Source: JANYCG01 sp031418395 | Lineage (GTDB): Bacteria > Pseudomonadota > Gammaproteobacteria > Burkholderiales > Burkholderiaceae_C | Direction: 5' to 3' | Length of the DNA stretch: 15,487 bases | Assembly: GCA_031418395.1 (NCBI GenBank) | Contig: JANOXL010000417.1 | Location: 1-15,487, forward strand | Shown here: in pieces, positions 7,528 through 13,979 of the stretch | Layout of the letters: every line of letters begins with the position of its first letter | Numbering within the stretch: position 1 is the stretch's first letter | Translations under genes and position numbers: made by a program | The notes under the pieces: generated by a model | The model's database searches: none | What the model was told of the DNA's origin: nothing | The model's input: only the letters and a program-made list of their open reading frames with translations

Positions 7528-7680
7528 ACGAGCCCTGTGGAGTAGTCTGCGCCACTTTATTCCATTTTCAAATCACTCGTGAAACAGGCACGCCGATGTA
7601 GACCGTGCCCGATCAGGGCAAGGAGGTACAAGAACCTGCACGAAGGCTCTGGCACTGGAATTACAGGACAATCCACATCT
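7528..7680. promoter_or_regulatory. Divergent intergenic region between SMP-30-like and LLM genes
   Basis: This 153-nt gap must carry both divergent promoters; I cannot place convincing -35/-10 pairs. It contains a small perfect hairpin, TGCCC-gatca-GGGCA (7606-7620). Directly after it is a strong Shine-Dalgarno sequence AAGGAGG (7620-7626), which has no ATG, GTG or TTG at a suitable distance but an in-frame CTG at 7636. Confidence 0.5.
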
Positions 7681-8685
7681 ATGCTGAAGATTCCCTTATC
7701 CGTTCTGGACCTCTCGCCCATTTTGCAGGGCAGCACGCCCGCGCAGTCCTTCCACAATTCCCGCTCGCTTGCGCAACACGCCGAAGGGCTGGGCTTCAAG
7801 CGGTATTGGCTGGCCGAACACCACGGCATGCCGGGTATTGCCAGTGCGGCCACGTCGATTCTGATTGGCCACGTGGCCGGTGCCACCTCCACCATTCGCG
7901 TAGGCGCAGGCGGCATCATGTTGCCCAACCATTCACCCTTGGTGATTGCCGAGCAGTTCGGCACACTGGAGTCGCTCTACCCCGGGCGCATCGACCTCGG
8001 TTTGGGACGCGCGCCCGGCTCTGACCAGCTGACCGCCCGCGCACTCAGGCGCAACCTCACCAGCGACTCCGACGAGTTTCCGCAAGACGTGGTCGAGCTG
8101 ATCGATTTCATGTCCGACGCGCCCCAGCAAACCGTGCGCGCCGTACCGGGTCAGGGCACCAAAGTGCCGGTGTGGATTCTGGGCTCCAGCACTTTTGGCG
8201 CACAACTGGCGGCGGCTCTGGGCCTGCCCTACGCCTTTGCTTCCCACTTCGCGCCGCAGCAGATGATGCAGGCTATCGCCATTTACCGCGCGGCTTTTCG
8301 CCCCTCTAAAACACTGGCTAAACCGTATGTGATGCTGGGTTTCAACGTGTTTGCTGCTGACACGGACGAAGAAGCGCATTGGCGCGCCAGCTCGATGCAG
8401 CAGGCCTTTGTGGCGCTCAGAAGCGGCCGGCCGCGCCAGCTGCCACCGCCGGTGGAGGGTTACCTGGCCAGCTTGACGCCGCAGGAGCGCGCCATTTTGG
8501 ACACCGTGTTGCCCTGCTCGGCGATTGGCTCACCCGCCACGGTGCATGCGGCGCTGGAAGCGTTTGTTGAACGAACCGGCGCTGACGAACTCATGCTGAC
8601 TTCGCAGATCTTTGAACACAGTGCGCGCCTGCATTCATATGAAATCGCCGCTGCGTCCCGAGCCGCGCAGCCTGCCACGGTGTAG
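7681..8685 (+). CDS. LLM-class flavin-dependent oxidoreductase, MsnO8-type
   Basis: A 334-residue flavin-dependent monooxygenase/oxidoreductase with the bacterial luciferase fold, using reduced FMN or F420-like flavin. Family signatures are clear: S-V-L-D-L-S-P near the N-terminus, Y-W-L-A-E-H-H-G-M (residues about 41-49), the V-G-A-G-G-I-M-L-P-N-H strand, the A-E-Q-F-G-T-L block and L-Y-P-G-R-I-D-L-G-L-G-R-A-P-G. These match the group called MsnO8 family or luciferase-like monooxygenase. ATG 7681 is chosen because family proteins begin with this M-x-x-P-L-S-V-L-D pattern. AGGA lies 12 nt upstream, which is long, and an in-frame CTG at 7636 behind AAGGAGG is a possible alternative start. The substrate is unknown. 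It is divergent from the SMP-30-like gene and followed by the CWC gene. Confidence 0.9.
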   Translation: MLKIPLSVLDLSPILQGSTPAQSFHNSRSLAQHAEGLGFKRYWLAEHHGMPGIASAATSILIGHVAGATSTIRVGAGGIMLPNHSPLVIAEQFGTLESLYPGRIDLGLGRAPGSDQLTARALRRNLTSDSDEFPQDVVELIDFMSDAPQQTVRAVPGQGTKVPVWILGSSTFGAQLAAALGLPYAFASHFAPQQMMQAIAIYRAAFRPSKTLAKPYVMLGFNVFAADTDEEAHWRASSMQQAFVALRSGRPRQLPPPVEGYLASLTPQERAILDTVLPCSAIGSPATVHAALEAFVERTGADELMLTSQIFEHSARLHSYEIAAASRAAQPATV

Positions 8686-8709
8686 GCTTAAGGTGATGGG
8701 GCCTACTTT
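8682..8709 (+). terminator. Weak hairpin after the LLM gene
   Basis: GTAGGC (8682-8687) pairs with GCCTAC (8701-8706) around a 13-nt loop and is followed by only three T residues. It overlaps the LLM stop codon. It could lower readthrough into the CWC gene, but it is not a strong intrinsic terminator. Confidence 0.25.
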
Positions 8710-8724
8710 CGTGACCCGCAACCG

Positions 8725-8982
8725 ATGACCCTGCCGCCCATCGACCCCACCCTGTGCCCGCTGTGCGGCCTGGCCAACCAATGCGCGATGGAGATTGAAA
8801 AGGCCAGCGGCGTGGCGCAGCCACCGTGCTGGTGCAGCCGCGTTCAATTCGATGCGGCGCTGCTGGCCAGCATTCCCGCCGCGGCGCAAAATCTAGCCTG
8901 CCTATGTCCAGGTTGTGCCCAGGCTGTGCCGCACGGGGTGGCGCCGCGCCCGCAAACTCGTAGCATCGGCCATCCTTCTTAA
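8725..8982 (+). CDS. Small cysteine-rich CWC family protein
   Basis: An 85-residue protein matching the cysteine-rich CWC family. It has C11-P-L-C14, N-Q-C20-A-M, the name-giving C35-W-C37, and C59-L-C61-P-G-C64. Eight cysteines in paired spacing suggest binding of zinc or another metal. No function is established for the family to my knowledge. The start ATG 8725 leaves only 39 nt after the flavin oxidoreductase stop. I see no strong ribosome site, and no alternative in-frame start lies between. The short tail after residue 65 has no recognisable feature. Confidence 0.82.
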   Translation: MTLPPIDPTLCPLCGLANQCAMEIEKASGVAQPPCWCSRVQFDAALLASIPAAAQNLACLCPGCAQAVPHGVAPRPQTRSIGHPS

Positions 8983-9025
8983 TCTCAACCCCACTTCAAC
9001 TTCAACGTCAACCCCAAGGAGCCCT

Positions 9026-9217
9026 ATGCCCACGTACCATATTGAAATGTTTGAAGGCCGCACCCCCGCGCAAAAAAAGAAACTGGTCGAAGAGATCACC
9101 CGTGTCACGGTGGAGGTGCTGGGCGGTCAGGCGGAGTCGGTGGACGTGATCATTACCGACGTGAAGCGCGAAAACTGGGCCACCGGCGGCAAATTATGGT
9201 CTGAGCCGCGCGACTGA
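9026..9217 (+). CDS. 4-oxalocrotonate tautomerase family protein
   Basis: A 63-residue tautomerase-superfamily protein that should form a hexamer and use the N-terminal proline exposed after Met removal as base. After Met the numbering is Pro1, Arg11 in E-G-R, and the S-V-x-V-I-I-T strand. Compared from memory with Pseudomonas 4-oxalocrotonate tautomerase, Pro1 and Arg11 are kept, Arg39 is replaced by Asp (S-V-D-V-I-I-T), and Phe50 is replaced by Trp (E-N-W). Loss of Arg39 argues against the classical dicarboxylate 2-hydroxymuconate substrate. AAGGAG (9016-9021) lies four bases before the ATG and fixes the start. Nothing of an aromatic meta-cleavage pathway is nearby. Confidence 0.88.
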   Translation: MPTYHIEMFEGRTPAQKKKLVEEITRVTVEVLGGQAESVDVIITDVKRENWATGGKLWSEPRD

Positions 9218-9220
9218 TTT

Positions 9221-9282
9221 GCTATTTTTTATATAGCATATCTTGCAATATTTACGTGACCTAGGGCCGTATTTTTTATAAT
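9221..9282. repeat. AT-rich intergenic element, copy B
   Basis: TATAGC (9232-9237), 23 bases, then CTAG (9261-9264): the same spacing as the element at 459-491, with a near-identical block ending in GACCTAG. Unlike copy A it has an intact GCTAT/ATAGC stem at its left end. It looks like a diverged copy of the same intergenic repeat. Confidence 0.5.
9277..9282 (+). promoter_or_regulatory. Candidate -10 box (TATAAT) for the amidotransferase gene
   Basis: The box is a perfect TATAAT, 94 nt upstream of the start codon. The base positions 17 upstream read ACGTGA, a poor -35, so the call rests on the -10 alone in an AT-rich stretch. The 9310-9336 hairpin would fall in the leader. Confidence 0.25.
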
Positions 9283-9375
9283 ATTTTCCCGAAATCGCAA
9301 AAAACGGCCCAATCGTACCTAAATTGGGTATGATTGAGACAAGACCTTCAGCCCGCCGCTTCCACACTCAGCCCC

Positions 9376-10155
9376 ATGTGCCAACTCCTCGGAATGAACA
9401 GCCGATTGCCCGCTGCTCTCTCGGTCAGTTTCACCGGTTTTGCCCAGCGTGGTGGCGGCACGGACCACCATGGCGACGGCTGGGGCATGGCCTTTTTTGA
9501 GAGCGAAGGCAATTTGCCCGGCAAGGGCGTGCGTTATTTCATCGACAAGGAAAGCGCCGCCGTCTCGCCCATCGCGCAGATGTTGCGCAGTTACCCCGTC
9601 AAGAGCCACAACGTTGTCGCCCATGTGCGCAAAGCCACGGTGGGCGCCGTGCGCCTGGAAAACAGCCACCCCTTTGTACGCGAACTGTGGGGGCGCTACT
9701 GGGTTTTTGCCCACAACGGCGACTTGAAAGACTACGCGCCGCGCCTACACGGCAGCTTCCGGCCGGTCGGCGACACCGACAGCGAGTTGGCCTTCTGTTG
9801 GCTGATGCAAGAGCTGGCCAAGTCCCACCACAACGTGCCCAGCGCAGAGGAACTCACTCACACCCTGCGCGACCTCGTGCCGCAGATCGCACGCCACGGC
9901 ACCTTCAACTTTCTCCTCAGCAACGGCCAAGCCCTGTGGGCACACGCCAGCACCAAGCTGTGTTACCTGGTGCGCCAATACCCGTTTGGCGAAGTGCATT
10001 TGAAAGACGAAGACTTGCGGGTGGACTTGGCGGAACTCAATGGCCCGCAAGACCGCATCTGCATCGTGGTGACAGAGCCACTGACCACCAATGAAGAATG
10101 GACCGCGTTTGCGCCCGGCGAACTCAAGGTGTTTGTTGAAGGCGAGCCGGTTTAA
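9376..10155 (+). CDS. Class II glutamine amidotransferase domain protein (YafJ-like)
   Basis: A 259-residue protein made of one N-terminal-nucleophile (Ntn) class II glutamine amidotransferase domain. Cys2 follows the initiator Met and should become the catalytic N-terminal residue. Other hallmarks are H-H-G-D-G-W-G-M (about 31-38), V-V-A-H-V-R-K-A-T (about 79-87), the F-A-H-N-G-D-L oxyanion-hole motif (about 113-119) and G-D-T-D-S-E (about 132-137). No synthase domain is attached, so it is a stand-alone amidotransferase or amidase like E. coli YafJ; the ammonia acceptor is unknown. The ATG is chosen because only this start exposes Cys2; the ribosome site is weak. The next gene starts 12 nt downstream, suggesting co-transcription. 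Confidence 0.88.
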   Translation: MCQLLGMNSRLPAALSVSFTGFAQRGGGTDHHGDGWGMAFFESEGNLPGKGVRYFIDKESAAVSPIAQMLRSYPVKSHNVVAHVRKATVGAVRLENSHPFVRELWGRYWVFAHNGDLKDYAPRLHGSFRPVGDTDSELAFCWLMQELAKSHHNVPSAEELTHTLRDLVPQIARHGTFNFLLSNGQALWAHASTKLCYLVRQYPFGEVHLKDEDLRVDLAELNGPQDRICIVVTEPLTTNEEWTAFAPGELKVFVEGEPV

Positions 10156-10167
10156 CGCCCCTTTGCC

Positions 10168-10785
10168 ATGCTTCCAGTCACACAGCCGGCAGCACCGATC
10201 AAACTGAATCGCCTGTTAAAGGACGTGCGGGCTTGCACGATTTGCGCCGCGCACCTGCCGCTGGGGGTAAGACCAGTGTTGCAGGTCGATGCCTCAGCCC
10301 GCATTTTGGTCGTCGGACAAGCCCCGGGCCGCAAGGTACATGAAAGTGGCGTGCCCTTTGACGACGCCAGCGGCCAGCGCTTGCGCCAATGGATGGGCGT
10401 GGAGAGCCGGGTTTTTTATGATCCGAAGTTGGTCGCACTGATGCCGATGGGATTCTGTTACCCGGGCACGGGGAAGTCCGGCGATTTGCCCCCGCGCAAG
10501 GAATGTGCGCCGCAATGGCGCACGCCACTCCTGGCTGCGATGCCCAACATCGAACTGACCTTGGTGATTGGCCAGTACGCCATGAACTGGCACCTTCAGT
10601 CGCCCGAAGAGAAAAGCTTGACGGAGATTGTGAAAAATTGGCGCAGTTACGGGCCCGCCATCGTCCCGCTGCCGCACCCCAGCCCGCGCAACAACATCTG
10701 GTTGAAGGCCAATCCTTGGTTCAATGAAGAGACGGTTCCCGCGCTGCAGTCGCGCATCAAAACCCTACTTGAAACGCCGGCTTAA
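10168..10785 (+). CDS. Uracil-DNA glycosylase superfamily protein with 4-Cys iron-sulphur pattern
   Basis: A 205-residue protein of the uracil-DNA glycosylase superfamily. Motif 1 reads G50-Q-A-P-G-R and motif 2 is H-P-S-P-R-N near residues 169-174. Cysteines C23, C26, C97 and C113 are spaced C-x2-C-x70-C-x15-C, which fits the 4Fe-4S ligands of family 4/5 enzymes. Motif 1 differs from the G-E-A-P-G-x-x-E of classical family 4, so uracil excision is not assured; the protein may be a divergent member. It starts 12 nt after the amidotransferase gene. Its TAA stop shares bases with the gshB stop on the other strand (10782-10785), so the two genes converge with no room for a terminator. Confidence 0.83.
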   Translation: MLPVTQPAAPIKLNRLLKDVRACTICAAHLPLGVRPVLQVDASARILVVGQAPGRKVHESGVPFDDASGQRLRQWMGVESRVFYDPKLVALMPMGFCYPGTGKSGDLPPRKECAPQWRTPLLAAMPNIELTLVIGQYAMNWHLQSPEEKSLTEIVKNWRSYGPAIVPLPHPSPRNNIWLKANPWFNEETVPALQSRIKTLLETPA

Positions 10786-11723
10786 ACCGCTCGTTCGAGC
10801 GCATCCAGAAAAAGCGCCGGCACGTCGCAGCCGGTTTGATCCGTGATCTCTTGAAAACATGTCGGGCTGGTGACGTTAATTTCGGTCAGCGAATCACCGA
10901 TGATGTCCAGGCCCACCAGCAGGAGCCCGCGCGCCGCCAAAACTGGCCCCAGCGCTTCGGCAATCTCACGGTCACGGGCGCTCAAGGGCAGCGCCACGCC
11001 TTTGCCCCCCACCGCCAGGTTCCCGCGCACTTCGCCGCCTTGCGGGATACGCGCCAGGCAAAAGGGCACGGGCTTGCCGCCAATCACCAGCACGCGTTTG
11101 TCACCCTCTGAGATCGCAGTCAGGAATTTCTGCACCATGATGGTCTCTTGACCGTCTTTGTTCAGGGTTTCCATGATCGCGCCGAGGTTCAGGCCGTCGG
11201 CCTTCACGCGAAAAATCCCCATACCGCCCATGCCATCGAGCGGCTTCAAAATGATGTCGTGGTGCTGGGCGTGAAAACGGCGAATTTCGTCGGGGCTGCG
11301 CGTGACCAGCGTGGGACCAATGAACTGCGGAAACTCCAGAATCGCGAGTTTTTCCGGGTGGTCGCGCAGGGCACGCGGTTTGTTGAACACGCGCGCGCCT
11401 TCGCGCTCGGCCTGTTCCAGCAAATGGGTGGCGTAGAAATATTCGCTGTCGAAGGGCGGATCTTTTCGCATCACGATCGCGCCGAAATCCTTGAGCGGCA
11501 GGCGTGATGTGTTTTCAGTTTTGTACCAGCTCGCAGCGTCACCGGTGAGGGTGATGGCCTGTACATCGGCTTGCACCTGGCCACCTTGCACCCAGGAGAT
11601 GCCCTGCTGCTCGCAGGCAAACACCGCGTGACCGCGCCGCTGTGCCTCCCGCATCATCGAGAAGGTGGTGTCTTTGTAAATCTTGAACGTGTTCAGCGGA
11701 TCGGCGACAAAAAGCAAATTCAT
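10782..11723 (-). CDS. gshB: Glutathione synthetase
   Basis: A 313-residue ATP-grasp enzyme that joins glycine to gamma-glutamylcysteine to form glutathione in the cytosol. Typical landmarks are the N-terminal F-V-A-D-P-L, V-M-R-K-D-P-P-F-D (about 85-93), I-L-K-P-L-D-G-M-G-G-M-G-I-F for ATP binding (about 157-170), the R-G-N-L-A-V-G-G loop and E-I-N-V-T-S-P-T near the C-terminus. Length and order match bacterial GshB. ATG 11723 is preceded by GAGAGG at a normal distance. It is the last gene of the gshA-kup-gshB run, with a 112-nt spacer holding palindromes that may regulate it separately. Its stop codon overlaps the stop of the convergent glycosylase-like gene. Confidence 0.96.
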   Translation of the reverse strand: MNLLFVADPLNTFKIYKDTTFSMMREAQRRGHAVFACEQQGISWVQGGQVQADVQAITLTGDAASWYKTENTSRLPLKDFGAIVMRKDPPFDSEYFYATHLLEQAEREGARVFNKPRALRDHPEKLAILEFPQFIGPTLVTRSPDEIRRFHAQHHDIILKPLDGMGGMGIFRVKADGLNLGAIMETLNKDGQETIMVQKFLTAISEGDKRVLVIGGKPVPFCLARIPQGGEVRGNLAVGGKGVALPLSARDREIAEALGPVLAARGLLLVGLDIIGDSLTEINVTSPTCFQEITDQTGCDVPALFLDALERAV

Positions 11724-11751
11724 TTAGAGCGCCTCTCTGGCATTGGAAGTG

Positions 11752-11773
11752 GAAATTGCAATTTCAATTGCAA
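11752..11773. promoter_or_regulatory. Overlapping palindromes upstream of gshB
   Basis: Two perfect palindromic arrangements overlap: GAAATTGCAATTTC (11752-11765) and TTGCAATT-tc-AATTGCAA (11756-11773). They lie 28 nt upstream of the gshB start in an otherwise GC-rich neighbourhood. The layout, with repeated ATTGCAA half-sites, resembles an operator for a dimeric or tetrameric regulator. I cannot name the regulator. Confidence 0.4.
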
Positions 11774-11818
11774 AGGAGTCGATGGGACGGGCGGACCAAA
11801 TAAGACCCGCTCAAGCTG

Positions 11819-11835
11819 CGCCGCCCCGTGCGGCG
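11819..11835 (-). other. GC hairpin just after kup
   Basis: CGCCGC (11819-11824) pairs with GCGGCG (11830-11835) around a 5-nt loop, immediately beyond the kup stop codon. No T-run follows on the minus strand, so it is not a canonical intrinsic terminator; it may protect the 3' end or pause transcription. Confidence 0.3.
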
Positions 11836-13704
11836 TCAAATCTCAATCTTGCTGCCCAACTCAACGACTGAATTATTTGGCAATTTCAAAAAGTCCGCAG
11901 CGCCGCTGGCATTGTGGTGCATCTGGGCGAAGAGTTTCTCGCGCCATTGCGACATGCCGGCGCCCATGGTGGGAATCACAGTGTCACGCGAAAGGAAATA
12001 ACTGGTCGTCATGTCTTCCAATTCGCAGCCGCGGCCTTTGATGGCCTGCAAGGCCTTGGGCAGATCAAGGTCATTTTTGAAACCGTAATGCACCTTGACC
12101 TGCCAGCAGTCGTGCCCCAAGGCGTCAATTTCAAGCCGTTTGTCCAGGCCAATCCACGGCACTTCGTGGTTGATCACGGTGACAAACAGGTTGTGTTGGT
12201 GCAGCACCTTGTTGTGCTTCAAATTGTGTAAAAGTGCATTGGGCACGCTGCCGGATTCGCCCGTAAGGAATACCGCCGTTCCCTCCACACGCACCGGTGG
12301 GCTGACAAACACCGCGTCCAGAAAACTGGGCAGGTCGATCGCGTCGCTGCGCAGCTTGACGGACAACATGTGGCGGCCTTCTTTCCAGGTCACCATCAAG
12401 GTGAATACCGCGCCGCCAATGACCAGCGGGAACCAGCCGCCGACCAGCAACTTGAGCAGGTTGGAGCCCCAAAACGCCAGATCGACGATAAAAAAGAAAC
12501 CGGTCGCCCCGATACACAACCACAGCGGATACTTCCAGCCGTGGCGAATCACAAAGAAGGTCAGGATCGTCGTAATCAACATATCTGTCGTCACCGCGAT
12601 GCCATAAGCAGCCGCCAAGTTGCCTGACGATCTAAACATCACGACCGCCAGCACGATGGCCACAAACAAGCCCCAGTTGACGAAGGGAATGTAAATTTGC
12701 CCGGTATCGCGCACGCTGGTGTGCAGGATGTTCAGGCGCGGCAGGTAACCCAGCTGGATCACCTGCTTGGTCACGCTGAAGGCTCCGGTGATGAGCGCCT
12801 GCGAAGCGATGACGGCCGCCAGGGTGGCCAGGATGATCAGCGGGATCAAGGCCCAATCTGGGGCCATCATGTAAAACGGGTTCTTCACCGCCGCTGGATT
12901 TTTGAGCAGCAGTGCGCCTTGACCGAAATAATTCAGCGTTAGCGCCGGCATGACGATGCTGAACCAGGCCAGGCGAATCGGCTTTTTGCCGAAATGGCCC
13001 AAATCCGCATACAGTGCCTCGGCCCCCGTGACACACAACACAATCGCGCCGAGCATGATGAAGGCCGTGCCGGGGTTGACCCATATGAACTTCAGCGCAT
13101 AACTTGGGCTGAGCGCCCAAAGAATGACTGGGTTGTCAACGATATGCGCGATACCCAGGATGGCCAACACGGCAAACCATAACAAGGTGATGGGGCCAAA
13201 GAATTTGCCAATATCAGCCGTGCCACGTTTTTGCACCAGAAACAGAAAAAACAGCACGATCAGCGACAGCGGCACGACGTATTTGTGGAACTGCGGGGAA
13301 ATGACCTCCAGCCCTTCCATCGCACCGAGCACCGAGATCGCCGGGGTGATGACCCCGTCGCCATAAAACAGGCAAGTGCCGAATATGCCGATGATCAACA
13401 ACACGCGTCGTAAACGCGGGCTGCCTTTGACGGCCTGGGAGGCCAGCGCCAGCATGGCAACCAAGCCGCCTTCGCCATTGTTGTCAGCACGCAGCACGAG
13501 GGCGACGTATTTGATCGAGACAATGACCGTCAGCGTCCAGAAGATGATGGACAAGACACCGTAGATATTGTCAGGCGTGAAGGCCACGTGGCCGGAGCCA
13601 AATATTTCCTTGACTGCATACAACACGCTGGTGCCGATGTCGCCGTAGACCACACCGATGGCGCCCAGCGTGAGCGCCGCGAGAGACGATTTGCTTGCTG
13701 ACAC
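11836..13704 (-). CDS. kup: Kup-type low-affinity potassium transporter
   Basis: A 622-residue KUP/HAK/KT family inner-membrane K+ uptake protein, normally a K+/H+ symporter. The family signature G-V-V-Y-G-D-I-G-T-S lies at about residues 17-26; the following Pro of the common G-D-I-G-T-S-P-L-Y is Val here. About twelve membrane segments occupy residues 10-430, including the L-F-Y-G-D-G-V-I-T-P-A-I-S-V-L block (about 110-125). A cytosolic C-terminal region of about 170 residues follows, with typical strands such as G-T-A-V-F-L-T. The start is GTG 13704 with GGAG six bases upstream; nearby ATG 13708 is out of frame. The gene sits between gshA and gshB on the same strand, 273 nt after gshA. Confidence 0.95.
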   Translation of the reverse strand: MSASKSSLAALTLGAIGVVYGDIGTSVLYAVKEIFGSGHVAFTPDNIYGVLSIIFWTLTVIVSIKYVALVLRADNNGEGGLVAMLALASQAVKGSPRLRRVLLIIGIFGTCLFYGDGVITPAISVLGAMEGLEVISPQFHKYVVPLSLIVLFFLFLVQKRGTADIGKFFGPITLLWFAVLAILGIAHIVDNPVILWALSPSYALKFIWVNPGTAFIMLGAIVLCVTGAEALYADLGHFGKKPIRLAWFSIVMPALTLNYFGQGALLLKNPAAVKNPFYMMAPDWALIPLIILATLAAVIASQALITGAFSVTKQVIQLGYLPRLNILHTSVRDTGQIYIPFVNWGLFVAIVLAVVMFRSSGNLAAAYGIAVTTDMLITTILTFFVIRHGWKYPLWLCIGATGFFFIVDLAFWGSNLLKLLVGGWFPLVIGGAVFTLMVTWKEGRHMLSVKLRSDAIDLPSFLDAVFVSPPVRVEGTAVFLTGESGSVPNALLHNLKHNKVLHQHNLFVTVINHEVPWIGLDKRLEIDALGHDCWQVKVHYGFKNDLDLPKALQAIKGRGCELEDMTTSYFLSRDTVIPTMGAGMSQWREKLFAQMHHNASGAADFLKLPNNSVVELGSKIEI

Positions 13705-13874
13705 ACATTGCTCCGGTCTTCACTTGAGCCGGATTCCGTTCCTGAAGGGAAGGCTATTGTGCGCCCGTTGCATTCAGTGGGAAGCCGGTTGAAGACTCTA
13801 AAGGCCGAAACTTAAAATTATGTTGCAGCGCAGCAACTGAGGTTGAAATGCGCCTTTTGCGGCCTGTTTGAACG
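13705..13874 (-). promoter_or_regulatory. kup upstream region, promoter possible
   Basis: Between the gshA-proximal hairpin and the kup start, the minus strand has CATAAT (13822-13817) with TTCAAC 19 bases upstream. This is a poor but possible sigma-70 pair. GTTGC/GCAAC (13822-13826 and 13833-13837) form a small stem over it. The 97 nt between this site and the start codon show no further structure I can support. Confidence 0.25.
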
Positions 13875-13979
13875 GATTTCTTTCTCAGTTCAGTCCGAGA
13901 TTAGGCGCATTGCCGCAGACAGTGCTCCAGCACGGCAAGGCAACGCAACGACATATCGGGCTGAACTGAGAAAGAAATC
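13875..13979 (-). repeat. Long inverted repeat between gshA and kup
   Basis: The 19-base arm GATTTCTTTCTCAGTTCAG (13875-13893) is perfectly mirrored at 13961-13979. With two mismatches the arms extend to 27 bases (13875-13901 and 13953-13979), leaving a 51-nt loop. An inner stem, TTGCCG/CGGCAA, lies within the loop. The repeat begins inside the gshA stop codon. No T-run follows either arm, so it is not a standard terminator. It could be an attenuator, an mRNA-stabilising structure or a small palindromic mobile unit. Confidence 0.75.
13901..13954 (-). other. Possible 17-codon reading frame filling the inverted-repeat loop
   Basis: ATG 13954 to TAA 13901 encodes MSLRCLAVLEHCLRQCA, with cysteines at 5, 12 and 16. 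The frame starts in the last bases of the first arm and stops at the first base of the second arm. There is no visible Shine-Dalgarno sequence, and short frames are common by chance, so translation is uncertain. Confidence 0.2.

Larger units (their letters stand above)
9218..9375. other. AT-rich, hairpin-rich intergenic region before the amidotransferase gene
   Basis: Three structures stack here. GCTAT (9221-9225) faces ATAGC (9233-9237) and begins copy B of the AT-rich element. GGGCCGT (9264-9270) pairs with ACGGCCC (9304-9310). CAATCGTACC (9310-9319) pairs with GGTATGATTG (9327-9336) with one G-T pair. A perfect TATAAT lies at 9277-9282. The region could serve as promoter and leader of the amidotransferase gene. 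Confidence 0.5.

Noticed and set aside
7650..7665. Sigma-54-like promoter (TGGCAC-N5-TTACA) before the LLM gene
   Set aside because: The essential GC of the -12 element is AC here. Transcription from it would start within a few bases of the ATG, leaving no room for a ribosome site.
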